Positions 48,701 through 62,400 of a stretch of DNA of 64,000 bases are shown here, piece by piece (positions within the stretch are counted from its first letter, which is position 1; the number at the start of each line of letters is the position of its first letter). The DNA lies in assembly GCA_023333565.1 (NCBI GenBank), contig JAJKFH010000770.1, positions 496,001-560,000 of the forward strand, given 5' to 3'. A program made the position numbers and the translations under genes. Source of the stretch: Puffinus mauretanicus (lineage: Eukaryota > Chordata > Aves > Procellariiformes > Procellariidae). The notes beneath the pieces were generated by a model. It was not told the DNA's origin, made no database searches, and was given only the letters and a program-made list of their open reading frames with translations.

Positions 48701-50372
48701 CAGCACAAGGAAAACTGTTGTAAGCAAAGCTTTATCTAAGCAAAGCATAGAAGCTTGCTGTGGACTCACAGCGTTATTTCAGATTATCTGGTGTTTACAA
48801 GAGCAGTGTATGGAGTTATTTAACCACACTAAGAACTCATACAGCCAGAGCGTTAGCTTTCGGTGATACGTGGTGCTTGGAGACCGCACATCTCTTTGGC
48901 AGGTTCCTCAAAGGCATTTTGGCCTTGGCTAGGCTGGGCTGTGAGTCAGAGATCCCAGACTGCTGAGGTTGTTCCCCAGTGTCCCTGGGTCTGGCTGCCT
49001 GCCTGTGGTTCGTGCTGGGCTCTTTTGCTTGACAAAGTGGGTTTGAAACTTTCCCACATACAACCAAGTCCCACTTTGTTTGTCCTAATTCAGACAGATT
49101 AAGCTTTTGTTTTCTCCTCCATTGGAAAGGTGTAATAAGAGCAGAATGAGCATGTGCATGACAGAGAGGTAATCAGCTGTCCAAAGAGCGGTGCAGTTAA
49201 ATAAAAGAGTATGTGGCACAATTGCAGGTGGCACTGTGTTGATTTTAACTCCAGCTTCTTCAAACAGAAGGCTGTGATCAGTGCCTTATTAATTCTGCAA
49301 TATTGCAGCCAATTTTCTGAGCAATATCTGCTTTCGCAGTTGCACTCTCGCATACATCATGAGCATGGCCAACAAAGCAAGCTGAAGTGCTGGGGCACAG
49401 CCAGGACCCTGCGATCACCCTTTCCTGTCCCAGTTTCATGGCCTTCTGTGTCAAGGAAGAGGTACCGTATTTCTTAGTATTCTTGCCAAGAAGGTGTCCC
49501 AAGGTTCATACAGCCTTATCCTGATTTATTGAGTATGATGTTGACATCTCTGTCCCTGGCTGAGACAGAGACATGCACTGAGCACAAGCACTGAGCGCAG
49601 CTGGTTCTAAGCTTGTGCAGTGAGCGATACGTCAATTCTGCTTATCTAGTTGTTTCTGCTAGGAGCCACAACAACAAGAGAGAGCAAAAAGGTCTAATTC
49701 TGTCTGACAACATACCATCATCGATACTTCAGCCTGCCTCTCATGTTGAAACAAAATTAAAGTGGCCAAAGCATACTGACGGCTTGACACAATGAGGTCA
49801 AGTCACAGTAACAGGGCTTGAATTCTTGATTTTTTTAAAAGGGCCCACAGTAAGCCAGTCTGAACACATTAATTGATTAATGACCAACCTTTGGAAAGTA
49901 ATCCAGCATGTCGGTGGGAGTGCTTTCTTTAGCCTCTCTGAAGGTATCTGAACCTCAGGCTCCACTAAACACTTCTCCCGCCCTGCCAGCTGCCCCGAGG
50001 CGCAGCATCCCTGCGGAGCACTGCATCCCGCTCACCTGCTGGAAGACGCAGGCTCCGTCGTTTGCCTCTGGATCCGCGTGCGCCGCATGATGTGGTCTTT
50101 CATAGACATCTGGACCTCTGCGGGGATGTCTGGCGATGTGTGGCTGATCTTCACTGCTGCCTCCAGGAAGCTTATGGCACCCGTGTCCTTGAGCTTGTCT
50201 GCCATGTTCTCCTTATTGCAGCCTGCCTCGCTCTGCAAGACGGCCAGATTAGAAGAAATGGCCTTGTTCCTCCAGGGAACCCAGCACAGCTTCCAAAACA
50301 GAAACAGAAAAACTGCCACCAGGGCCAGTCCACACACAATAACTATCACTGCAAGGAGGCTGACGGAGAGCT
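39552..50372 (-). CDS. SYT6: SYT6, synaptotagmin 6 (5 coding exons; N-terminal exon and possibly last residues missing)
   Basis: Exons 50372-50036, 48132-47574, 42199-42079, 40533-40362 and 39702-39552, read on the - strand, join in frame to about 447 residues. The first holds the membrane anchor ([20 protein letters not shown] then [14 protein letters not shown]) and the linker [20 protein letters not shown]. The second holds the C2A domain with Ca2+-site Asp residues in [16 protein letters not shown] and [11 protein letters not shown]2B spans the last three: [15 protein letters not shown], the polybasic [22 protein letters not shown], and the C-terminal WHPL motif. SYT6 belongs to the SYT3/5/6/10 group of Ca2+-dependent phospholipid-binding exocytosis proteins. 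In this group N-terminal cysteines make disulfide dimers; that exon was not found. The 5' boundary begins with two bases of a split codon, so an upstream exon must exist. All Asp ligands that can be checked are intact. Confidence 0.96.
40362..40533 (-). CDS. SYT6: SYT6 C2B exon 2
   Basis: The exon is 172 bp between tcctctccag and gtaggt. It encodes [54 protein letters not shown] and DYDR. It includes the polybasic C2B strand used for phosphoinositide and AP-2 contacts in synaptotagmins. Confidence 0.96.
42079..42199 (-). CDS. SYT6: SYT6 C2B exon 1
   Basis: The exon is 121 bp between ttattaaag and gtaggt. It reads [40 protein letters not shown], with a split Asp codon at the end. The acceptor tract is A-rich and rather weak. 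Confidence 0.94.
42200..47573 (-). other. SYT6: SYT6 intron between C2A and C2B
   Basis: The 5.4-kb AT-rich intron, read on the - strand, has no additional recognisable exon. Simple A/T runs occur but no identifiable transposon. Confidence 0.7.
47574..48132 (-). CDS. SYT6: SYT6 C2A-domain exon
   Basis: The exon is 559 bp with acceptor cctcctgcag and donor gtgagt. It starts [20 protein letters not shown] and runs through [19 protein letters not shown], the complete C2A, and ends [16 protein letters not shown] in phase 0. C2A retains [13 protein letters not shown] and the Ca2+-binding loop [10 protein letters not shown]. Confidence 0.96.
50036..50372 (-). CDS. SYT6: SYT6 transmembrane and linker exon
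   Basis: The exon is 337 bp with a very long pyrimidine tract ending ccccccgtag as acceptor and donor gtgagc. It contains one transmembrane helix, the juxtamembrane Cys/Trp cluster (a likely palmitoylation area), and linker residues ending [10 protein letters not shown] plus two bases of the next codon. Confidence 0.95.
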
Positions 50373-50376
50373 CTAC

Positions 50377-50456
50377 GGGGGGAGAGAAGGCAACAGAGAC
50401 AGGGAGAGGGGAGGAACGGGAAAGGAGAAAAGAAAAGAAAGATGGTGAGAAAGCCA
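50377..50456. repeat. Polypurine/polypyrimidine tract upstream of SYT6 transmembrane exon
   Basis: About 80 bases are nearly all purine on the + strand (ggggggagagaagg through aaagaaaagaaag). On the coding strand it is an extended pyrimidine tract feeding the exon acceptor. Confidence 0.8.
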
Positions 50457-53400
50457 TAAGTAAAGGGAAGAAATGGTCCAAACTGACTTATATCACGACT
50501 AACGGAGAGCTCTTAGCCGGTTCTGCAAGGAAGAGTCAAACCCAAGTGAGCATCCCCTGACAGATTCGAGACTGCTTCCTGCCCCAGACACATCTGGGGT
50601 GAAATGGGTGTCTCCAGATGGCCAGAGCTATGAAGTTTTATACCATGATGCTTAGTCTGGCTATAAAATATCACCCTTGGTTTGTTTTGTGGCTTTGGCA
50701 AACTGCTGCATCTGAAATCGAGAAGAATTGCAGAATTGCATGATAGAAACAAGCTCTAGTCCTATACCAGCAGAAACTGCCTTTTTGCTTCATACCACAG
50801 GTGTTCAGACACTATATTAAAAAAATCTATCTACCATGATCCAGATTGTTGTTGTACTATGAACTCTCACATCTTGTCCAGATGTGCCCATAGGGAATAA
50901 AAGGTAAATACCAATACAAAAAAAAAAAAAACCCACAAGCTGCTGATGCAGTGAAACCAAACATAGAAGGAGGCTGTACAGAAAGTACTACACATTCTTC
51001 TTTATTCTGAATAGCACAGAAGATGTGTATGTTCTCTGACTCTCTGAGTCACTTTACCTCAGATGCTATGTATTTCAGCATTTCAGTCTTTTCCTGGAGA
51101 GGAAAGAGCTTCCATACCTATGGCTGAAGAATCAGGAAAAAAGGAAGATACATATAGATATATATTTACATATACATGATCTAGGCTGTGAAATGATTCA
51201 CAGCACTTCAAAAAGAGAAAACATTGGCTATTTTTAGTTCCTTTCTTGCAGTGTATTAATTCCCAGATTCCCACCCAAACCAAAATTCCAAGAGTTCAGA
51301 ATCACAAAGAATACCAGTCCCTGAAGATGAAGACAGGTTTTGCACTGGAGTTAAGTCTGCAGTGTCAGGACTACAAACAATTCAGTCGCAGATTGCTATG
51401 AGTTCAAGGACAATTCCTTGATTGCCTGCTGTGTTATTTGTAGTGACTGGTAAAGCTAAGGAGTACCTGAAATTACCTAAGTGCAAGTCAGGACAAAAAG
51501 ACAGGCAAAAAAATATCAAACACTCCAGACGTTTATACAGAATAACCATTACCTGTTACTCGCCTCTGTTTATGTGTACGCTTGGACCATAAACGTTTTG
51601 CGTTACCACATGAAACAGAGCAGCTACTTAATTCACTACCTGAGAGTGTGTATTTCTGAATTGCCTAAGCAGTCACAGCTGAAATGACTCTTAGTGAGTA
51701 TAACAAGCCACTTGTAAAATTAACTGAAGGGAGGCAGGACCAGGTGTAGCTGCTGGAAAGCGAGCACATCATGCGTGGAAGGGGATCAGCAGGACACGGC
51801 TGCTCGTCTCCTCCTGCGGCACGAGGCCGGTTCCCAAACCCGAGCTGAGCCCCCTGCTCCCCCGGAGCAGAGCCCGTGCCAGCTGGGAGGTGTGGGACGG
51901 TGGCCCTGTCCCAGCAGCCGACAGCTCGCAGCACGGCGGGACACGGCCGTCCGCGGCAGCACCCGCAGGAGGGGACGCGGGTCTGCCCCGGCTGCGCGGG
52001 GTCTGAACAGCCTCTCTCAGCAGAGCGGCACGGAGCGGCCCTTTGTCAAAGCTGGTTGTTCACGGCTGCAGATATGAATATTTCAGTTTTGTCCATGTGA
52101 GCTGACAGCACCTCTTTAGATCATGTCTAAATGTACTTAAGGCAAACAGCTTCTCACCTCCAGGAGCTGTAAGAAATGCTAGACTCACTCAAAAACTGCA
52201 TTTAAAACAATCTCCCACAAAATCCATTCTTCCTGGGCAGCTTAGCTCTTAGAAGATAAACTGGGACACTCATATCTGTGCTTCATCATAGCTACTATAA
52301 ACGTGATCCCTGACATATGCTTTACCTTAAATAGAAGCCATAAGAAGACCTGGTTCCTTTGGTCATATAGTTTAGTTTTGTACAGCTGTAATAAGATATT
52401 TAATATTTAAGGCTGAGAAAATCTATAAAATATGAGGAAAGACTAAATTTTTAACTTGAAAAAATAGCTGAATTCAAAAATTATTTTAAAAAACTAAATA
52501 ACGCCCACCACCACCACCATTGGTGAACCATAGCAGCAAAGTATTCAGGAACCCATTTATATCATCAAACTTTGCTAACATGCTATCTGGGAATACAACA
52601 GCTACTATATATTTAGGATTTTCGCATCAGTTCTTCTAAGTGAAATCTCAAGGAAGCATCAGTCACAAAATGCGACATCTACACCGGAACAAGGCAGTTC
52701 TACTGAATACCTGGGAAACCATCTGTTGTTTCTGATATCCCAGAGGAAATGCACTGTTTTTCCACAAAATTACCTAGCTTAGTAGATTCACTAAGAGCTT
52801 GAGGCAAAGATTACTGACTGCACACGGGTTCTTTGAGTCGAAAGGAAGGCTGGAAGCTGCCAGCAGCGGCAGGTGGAAAGAATAAATGCCATCCAGAAGT
52901 TTTTGCAACTTTTCCTCTTTCTCACCAGCCTCCTGTACACGTCAGACTGCACCATTTATTTTCTGCTGTAGCTCCAAGGTGGAAATACAGATCACTGCTG
53001 GGGTGAATAAATAGGTCCCGTCTTATTCAATAATAAATAGGATTGTACAAGTCAGCAGTGGAGCTTCCTTAGAGATTTGGCTAAATGTATTCTCACCAAA
53101 GCAGAGAGCGTAGAGGTACCACTTTTCTATACCTTGAGTTAAGTCTTGGAATTGTGCCCAGGAAACTCTGTGTCAAACAGTTTCATAAGAAAACTTAAGA
53201 ACCTGGACTTTTTGCAAATATGTCTATGTTGTTACAAAGGAAATAGCTACAATGCAGAATCTATCACTGCTGGGAGTTGTTACATGACAGAAAAGTTTCT
53301 GTTAAGATACTTCTGCCCATTCCAAGAAGTTATATAGCATGCATGAATGTTATATAATGAGATATATATATATATATATAAAAAATGTAATTTTTATATA

Positions 53401-56400
53401 TAACGTTATATAGAACACGAGACTCATTAATGGAAAACATCAGCAATAATCAGTTATCCCTTCTGCAAACCTGTTGCCAGCTTGAGAAAGATCTTAGTTC
53501 ACGTCACTTCTTGCTGAACTGGCATTCATAATGTATTTAACAGGATTCACAGATACTTTTATGCATGACTTCCTACTCTGTCCTCTGACAGCTCACATAA
53601 AACACATGTAGAAGGGATCAGGATTTTACAGACATTTTGTAAGCGTCTGCCTGGGAAGAATATTGGTTTGTCTGAAGATGACACTGAATTCCCCAAGAAT
53701 TTTTTGTGACTTATTGAACTTAAATATCAGTTGGACAGAGTTGACCTTAATTGATTTAATGAGCTTTCTCTTATGAATTTGAAAATACCAGTTACTTTAA
53801 AAAAAAACCCTAGTATTCAAAATTTTATGCTTTAAATGTCCTTTAACTTACAAGAAACTGTAGAAACAAGGTAATCTCACAGAAAATGTCCCAGGGCCAG
53901 AGGTTGCTTGGGTATTCCTGGCAAGGATGGAGGTAAGGCCTGTTCCCCTAAAGACTTCTCCCAAGACAGCACAGACCAAAAGGACACCTCTGCCCAGGGG
54001 AAAGATTAGCTCATTTGTTTGTATTATCCCACCCTGTGCAAGGTTCGGAGACCAGGCTTCCTGAGCGGAGGGTAAAGAGGGATGTATCTGTGTCTGGCAG
54101 CAAGGAAGGGCTCCGTCTGACGCAGAGCGGCACAGGAATAGTTCAGTCTCTGCTTTACCGAAGGTTTCCCGCGCCGCAGCCGGCTCGCTGGAGCCCCTCT
54201 ACCGCTTGCGGCATCGCCATCCTCGGCAAGGGACAGAGGCACGTTATCGCCCTGAGAAATGTCCCGTCTGAGGAAAAATACAACAAGAACTATGTTTCTA
54301 TTCTATTCTCCTCTAAAAAAATAACAGTGAGTTATTTGTCACTTTGTTATCAGGTAAGTAGGGCCGTACGAGTGCAGAACAGCTTCAGCCATTCCTCACC
54401 CTGTTCTTATCTAACTCAGTGCTCGTACCTCATCCTAGCCCAGATCCCTTGAGAGACACAGGAGAAATTGCCATGTTGGAAAATGGATTGTAGTACAACT
54501 TGTAATTGAAAAGATAAAGCTTAAAAGGAGGAGGTGGCAAATACAAATTAACATGGCTATTTTCCAGTCTCGCTCCCCCTGGGAGTGAGAGCCCCTTCCC
54601 AGAGGAACCCTCAGCTGGAAACTGCTTTTGGTACAGAGCAGCAATGACGAAGCTCTCGCATGACTAACGAGAAGGGAGGGAAGAACAAGCAGCAGGAAAG
54701 ACATGGACACAGACATAAACATTTACCTGCATGAGCAGATATGCTTAGGATAAGGCACTGAGCTGTTATTTACCTAGTGGAACAGAGACGGCTTCTTCAG
54801 AGATGGTCTGCCTCACTTATGAAGGTCTTTTTGAGGTAGAGGTTTAGCATGGTATGTAAAGCAAAACAGAAATTGTGAATTTGTGACCCCCTATGTTTCT
54901 GTGTGCACACGAACTCCTCGGAGAACTGAGACTTTGCCCCAATCCCTACAGACACAAAGCAGTATTACATCTCACAGCAATGCCCCAGAAGTGACCATCA
55001 ACAGCCACCACCAGTAGTCCTGGTCCTTCGCTGCAAAGCAGAGATCTTCACCAAAAGCATTTCCACACCAGGAGAACCAGGGAAAGGCTCCTCTCAGCCA
55101 GGAATGAGCTTTTGATGAGTTGTGCCACAGATTTCCCCATCAGAGCAGCTGATGGAGAGAAACAGAGATTTCTAAACCAGAAAGCCACTTGCTGCTAGGA
55201 TAGACACGAGCACATCCACGGGAAGGCCCACACGGATCATAGTCTTTGCTCTGCTTTCCTTTAGTGAACAGGAGAAAGCAAATCGTACATGAGAGGCTAA
55301 TGATAAATGATCATTTATCACCACTTATGCGGTAGGAGGTACCGTTAAACATCAAAATTGAGTCAATGGAGACACTGATCTCCCACCCCTGCAGGCTGGC
55401 ATAAGGGAAAATAATGAATCAAAGTCTTCAGAGACAGCAAAAACAGCTTAGACTGACTTGTTACAAAAACAACACTGCGCTTTCGTTTTCTCACAGCAGG
55501 AGCAGTTACGTATCTACGAAGGAAACAAGGGTGAGGGCGGTAAGAAGCCGGCTGGGTGACGCTCAGGAGCTGTGTGGCCCAGGACTGTCCCTCTCCCATG
55601 GTGAAGGGCAGCAGGGCAGCACCGGGCTCCCGGAGCACTGGCAGGACCAGCAAAACAATGGGGACATGCAGGCACACCCCAAGTCAGCGCCAAGGGACGC
55701 AAGCTGAGAGACCAGGTCATATTCAAGCATTTAAATACAAACAAGCTTCATGACTGTAAATATTTGGCAGAGGACTCATGCAGTGACATGCTCTTTGACA
55801 GAATGATCTCACTGCAGAAAAGACCTGAAGCCAACAGCGAGCAATGGGGATGCCAAGAGCACAACGGAAACCTATCAACTTTACCAGCAAACAATCTTGT
55901 TTCTCTTTTGACCTGACTTCTTTGTTTGCGTTTTTACTGTTTTTGTAACAGCTAAAAACCTTGCTATTGAGTCTTACAACAAAGCTCACAGAATGGCTCA
56001 AAACTATAAAACTTCTGAGAAGGTCACTACTTTCTACTGCCTTTCAAATAAAAGATGAGATGGCCCAGGGCAGGACAAAGGGACAGTGGAGCAATTTAAA
56101 ACTGTAAAGCTAAAAGCAAATTTAGGAAAGGGGGATCATTTCTTGGTTAGTCCAGCCCCCCCTTTGCCTCGGTACCCATGCACTCGGAAAGCAGCTCCCG
56201 TTTTGTTCCATCTTGGATGGGAACTAATTAAGAGAATATGGTGGAACTACCTTTCAGCTTTATGTCCCTGATGACTTCATAATACCAAACCGAGTTATCA
56301 AAGGGGATAATTAGCGAAGTCCAAACAGAAAACAATTAATAATATGACAAAGCCATGATTACAACAGTCTATTAACTGCAAGACAATACTGGTCTAATTA

Positions 56401-59400
56401 TGGCAACATTGACTTTTATTACTGTGAAGTAGCTTACACTATCTTTAAAGAGATTCACGGATAACTGAGTTTAATGTGAAGAGTCATATTTAATACCTTG
56501 AAGATGTAATTTAGCTTTCCTTTCACCCACTCCCCACAGAGAAGACAAAATACGTTTGATGGCGCTCTCAGCACTCCAGCACCTATTAGTCATTCCAGCT
56601 ACCTGTTGGATTTAAACAAAGTTTGAACGCCACGAGTGGAAGTTCAAGGGGCGGGGGGGCTGAAAAAATTATATGCTATAGGCTGAGGCCCAGTGTGGGG
56701 CCAGGCTCATGCTGGAGGAGCTCAGCTGCAGCGGCCACCAGCCACCAGGACCCGTGCCACTGACCCAGCGGTCCGCTTCCCGGAGCCCCTCGGCACCCGC
56801 AAGAGAACAGATGCATTTCTGCAGGCCCTGGAGCACCCTCAGCACAGCCCCCTCGCCAAAGCAGCGAGGGCTCTTTGACCTGACTTTCTGACGAGGTTGG
56901 GCTCTGGCAGCGCTGCCGCCACGGCACATTTGGTCCCACAGCTCCATCGTCATGCGCAGACCCAGACAAAGCCTCTGACCCGATCCTGCCAAGAGCAAAC
57001 GGACATCTTCCCTGCCAGAGGTTCTTCCTGCTAAGTTTTCCAGTGGCCAGTGGAGAATCTTAGCATCAGGAAGAGCTCTGGCGCCTTTGTTCCCCACTAG
57101 GTTTCTTCCAGCTGAAAAAGCAGCTCCCAGCTACTCTGAGCTCTGACTTGGAGCATGTAACGTCTTGTCACAGCAAATGCTCCTGGAAGAGCAGTTACAG
57201 GAGATAGCAGAGCCCAGTGGTAGGGGGTGATGGTGATGCACCTTGACCTCGCTTGTACTGGCTGCGTGACTGGTTTTCCAGTGTAATATACCGACCATTG
57301 CTCATACCATGTCAGGAGATATTTCCTGGCTTCTCTGTCCATTTTTGCTACATTTTTCTATTACAACAATGCTTGTGAGAATATATCGTTCTATTTCTGT
57401 AGGGCTTTGTAGAGATCACACATTCAAATGATGGATTACTACAAGAGTTATTGCTGGAGGAGAAGACAGGCAGCTCTGGGGCTACAAAAGACCACGTGAG
57501 GCACCCACCAACTGCTGATCTCATTTTCTCTCAGTTGAGAAGCATCAGCAATGTAAGTCTGATTAGCTGAGGGCTGGAAATTGGGCATGAGAAACTGTGG
57601 TGAATCTTGGACGCCTGGGCGGGGCAGAGGGGAGCACAGGACAACAGCAGGGGAAAAGGAAGAGGTTTCCATTAAATCTTAGCTATAGACATGTTTATTC
57701 AGCAACGCCATTCAGCTTTGAAGCTTTACAGAGGAAGGACTGGGGACTGGATGGAACAGAAACTGAATGCTAAACCAACGCAGCAGCACAGCATCCAGCA
57801 GCACCACAGCCAAAACCAAAATACGAACCACAGCAGAGCAAAGGAACTATCCCTTTGGGAATACAGCTCAGAACAAACCCTGCAAGGCACCAAGGAGTGC
57901 AGCAGCAAGCAGAGCACTTTGCAACAGGAATTTTGAAAAGGAAACTGGATGTCTTATAAATTGTGAAATGCTGTGTTTGATGAGAGGTGAGCTGCAGTGC
58001 AGCAGCGTGTAGTTCTCAGCCAGCTCCTTATCCCCTCCCCAAGCATGCCACGGCCATGGGAATGGTAACAGAGCAAATAATAAATTTGTCCCTGTCACTC
58101 GACACAGCTTCAGTTCTTGTATCAGCAAGCAGCTCTATTTAACAGGGCCCACAGCTAAGTGGGCGCTGGGGTCTGCAGAGAACACGGCTGCAAGAGGGAA
58201 GCACTGCAAGCCTGCTCACTAATTGCCTCTGCTGGGATTATGTCCAGCGTGCCAGTCCTCTGCTGATGTCTTCATTGCCACATCTTCAGGCCTACTCGCT
58301 GCCATTTGGTTGTCATTTGCAGCTTCTCTTCTTGATTTACTGGTTGTGTTCTCTAGGCAGCTATGAGCTATAGGAACATGCCCTGAAATATTCTTGAGCT
58401 AGACAAGTCATTAGCAGCTGTCACTTCAAAGTCTAACTGCAGTCAATTTGCTTTTCACAAGCAGCCTAAGAGCATAGGAGCTGGATGTGTTGTGAAGCAC
58501 TGCAGCAGGGGCTGCTGCTCAAACAAGATCACAGAGGTGTGGGTCATTAGTGAAGGGAAAATATTTCATCAAGTTCTCAGCAGATGTTAAAGTACTGGGT
58601 CAGAAAACAATTATGGATTGAGCAGAGCTTCCATCGTCCCTCAGACGTTATCTCATGCTGTGGGTGGGGATAAGGATTGCAGAGCAGCCCCCATGTAGCA
58701 GCAAGTCAGGCAGCAAGATCCAGAGAGCACTGGGGATATCTATCACCTGCAGGTCCACAGGTTACGAGCTCGTTCTCTTAGACCCTCCAAACTGCTCCTA
58801 TCCAGGGAGCAATCCGAGCAACAGGAGCAAGTGTCAGCTGTCACTTATGGCTCTACCTGCACCTACTGACACCCTGCTCAGACCAACAGGAGCTTGGCTG
58901 CTTGTCAGGCTTCTTTGCAGGAGGACAAGGAGCATCGCCTGGCCGAGGACAGTGCTGCATCCTTAGAGTAGGTGGGGAGGAAAATGAAGTCACAGAAATA
59001 TTTGGTACTACGACCCTTCCAGAAAGAAAGAAATCAGGGTGGTTTTGTCTCTTGGTAACGTAAGTAAAAATTCACTGAACATTCCTCTCAGCTGTCCAGC
59101 GCAGCACAATGGTACAAAATATCTGCAGAGACCCTGAGAGACTCCTGCACTGTGCACACTCCCACAACCCTGGTGCGCTTTACAGAGTTTCTCTAGATGA
59201 AGGCAAGCAGTGGTTCCAGCTGCTTTTTGCTGTGGAGCATGCCCAATCTTGTTCTGATATTCTATGTCAACCACAAGTAATTCCACAGAAGACAATGCAA
59301 TGAAAGTGAATTGAAAACAACGTGAAAGCAGGAAGAGTTTTCACAGACTGTTTTACACGAAGAGCACTTTCACACTCAGTTCATGGTATGTAGCTCAAGG

Positions 59401-62400
59401 GCAAACTCCCGTCTCAAACGAGCAGAGAGGTGGAAATCCTCTTGAGATGAACGCTGCAGATGTTCTGAGAGGAAACATTCACAGAGCCTCTGAAATGTCC
59501 CCTTGGAAGCTCTGCAAACTCAACCTTCCTCCCGCATGAAGCTAAAAGGAGACTTATCCTGTTCGCGTGCTTTCTCAGTCCTTGGACACCGAGTCTCACA
59601 CTATCAGCTCCCACCAGCTTCCTCCTGCCAGCACGGGCTCCGCAGGAACCCAGACAGAGCCTCCTCGTCCCCTGTGCACACCCAGCTATGTAAAGGATTA
59701 TAGGAAGATAGAGACATGAATGCTCTAACTGGCTATGCCAAATTTTCAGTTAGATAGAAAAAAAACTTCTTAAAACTTAATTTGCTGCTACCACAGGGTT
59801 CCTGCCATGCAAGAGCTTACTGGAATGCAAACTATAAGCTTCAAAGGGAAGGATGAATCAGAAGTTATTTTGAGAGTAATTATATAAGGTTATAAAATTC
59901 AAACCATTCTCATTATTGCACGTTAAGTATGAAGACAACCTGCTTCATAAGGAGACCTTGCAGGGATCCAGTGTTTCAAGCAACTATGATCTATAGTCCA
60001 AGTGCAAACAGGAACTTCATTACCTCCATCCAGACAAAACTTCCTTCATTAATGCCAGGGCTTTTTTCACCATTTAATGTAGTTCTTTAGGGGATACGGT
60101 TCTATAGCTGGGAGAATAACTAGAACATGAGACATGGACAACTTCATGCAAAGTTTTGTTCCTTTAACAGTTGTGTAACTTGTTGTCCTGGAAACCAGCT
60201 ATCAGCTTGTTAGTGACAATACTTGCAAATTCCCAAACATTATAAACTCCAGTTCAAATTATAATTGAGGAGAAAACAATAAATTTGCACATGGAATAAA
60301 GTACTATTCCAGCAACTCCAGCCGCAGCCACAAGGAGCAGCCTGGGTGTGGGTGCAGCCAGGAAACCTGACTCGGTTTCCCTGTGCTGCGATGGAGACTG
60401 CGGCAGCCCATCTCTGCAAGAAGACGGGGTCCTGGACACCCCCTGAGCAGTCACCTGCATTGTGCGCTGCCTGCAAGAAGAAAAGAGAGTTGTTTTTATT
60501 TTTGCTTACATATCCAGGCTACAGCTGAAGCTCCTGCTATGTCTTGGCTTGGAGGAAGCAGGCGCACAGGTGGGAGGGCTGCGAGCTGCTCGCTCCCTTG
60601 GGGAGGACAACGCGGGTGCTGTCCTCGTCCTTGCTGCACCCCGGTGCCTGGTCCCTCGGGAGGGACCTTCACACCTGACGGTCTAAGAAAGCTGATGAGA
60701 TAAGTGCATTAAACAGAGAAAAGGTGGGGAAAATAGAGGCTACCCTTTACTACCTGCCGTTTTTCAGTTTACGTTTTGGTACTTTTATCACGCAGGGAAC
60801 AGACGGTAAATGCACTCAGATACAGGAGAGGGAGATGCACCGGTCCTCCAGGCTGAGTTTAAAAAAGCAGAAGAAAATCTGAACAGAGTAATTCAGAGGG
60901 AAACACCAAAGGTGATTTTCAAGTGCAGAGTCAATAATGAGGTACTTTACACACATGTACATGTACATAATAAAAAAAGAAAAAATAAACACATATGTAT
61001 GTAATATGCCAAAAAAAGGAATGCAACGTAAGAGGACACCTCGGTAGCCTGGAGCTTGTGCTTTGCTCACTGAAATAGAATGGAGGAAGATTTAATGGCT
61101 AAAAAAAAAAAAGGGCAAAAAATCATGAATGGCTGACAAGCAAGACTTCTGCATGCCTGCTACATACAGGAGAAGCCTCCACCATATCAGGTTCTGGACA
61201 GGTAAAACACAACTATGAAATACCATGCAACCTTAACAAGAGTTCAGCGAAGTCTCTGCTAAGCAGTAATACCAAGTATGAGTGAGAGAAGGATTGCCAC
61301 AGGAATTGCTGAATCGTTGTGGTAATATATACTCAGTTCATTGTCCATTTAGACTGTGGCAACCACAGTGTCAAGCAAGTTGACACAGTCTTAAGTAGTC
61401 CGCAAGCAGCCGCAGTTCAGACCACGTTAACAGGCAGAACAGTCTGCGCCTCGTGCACACTGAACTCGCAGGGTCCAGGGCTGCGACCGTCCCCGCTGAA
61501 AGGGCTGCACCACCTTCCCCTTAGAGACTTTTGCATACTGACCACTGCAAGTCAGACATTCCTATGCCTACATCCTTTTCCTGGTTTATGTATTAAAGGA
61601 GGCCAAAAACAAAAAATTCTTCCCCGCCCACAGGACTTTTTGGATCCAGAGCCATCTTCTACAGAGAAAAGGAAATCAGACTTTCGAGCGTAGAAAAAGA
61701 CTTTCCCTTAGTCACCTTCCTTCAGATCGAAGGTGATGCGTAGCTCAGTGAAAGCCCACATAAGCCAAATGTCTTTAAAAACCCAGATCAGATCATGGCC
61801 AAAATGGATTAGAAACAGAAAAGAAATCTCAAATCTGTCTTGATGGAAAGATCCAGCCAAAACATATTAAAACACCAAGGTCAGTACTGGAGACAGGATT
61901 AACATGCCACTTATCACCTTGGCTGCCGGGCTTTCAGAAAAGCAACAGGCACAGCAGTCACACTTGCTGTGCAGCGCAAATCACGGTAACATCTGGAACA
62001 GCTCTTTGCAAAAGGCTCTTGGCACAGCTGGCGCAGCCCCACTCCCGCCTCTTTACGTCCCCCTGCGTGGGAAGGAACCCAAGCCCGACGCAGCTGCAGA
62101 GGATGCCCAGGGACAAACGTCTGTGGCAGAGGAGGTCTCCGATGCCGCAACCGGTCCCCAGGGCTGGGGCGCTGCCGCAGCTCTCTCCTCGCTGGTAGCA
62201 CCCGCTCCCCAGCCAGACGTGCGGGGGCAGGCGCAGCGCCGGCACGCTGCTCGGGACACCATGCAGAAGCACTCAGTGACCGCGAGCAAGAGTCATTCAT
62301 ATTGCAGAGCCGACACGGCAGCAGAGCTCATGCTGGGCAGAGCCGAGCAGGCGGCCGGAGCAGCAGCAGGCGACCGCAAGCGCATGGGCATCCTCGGTGG

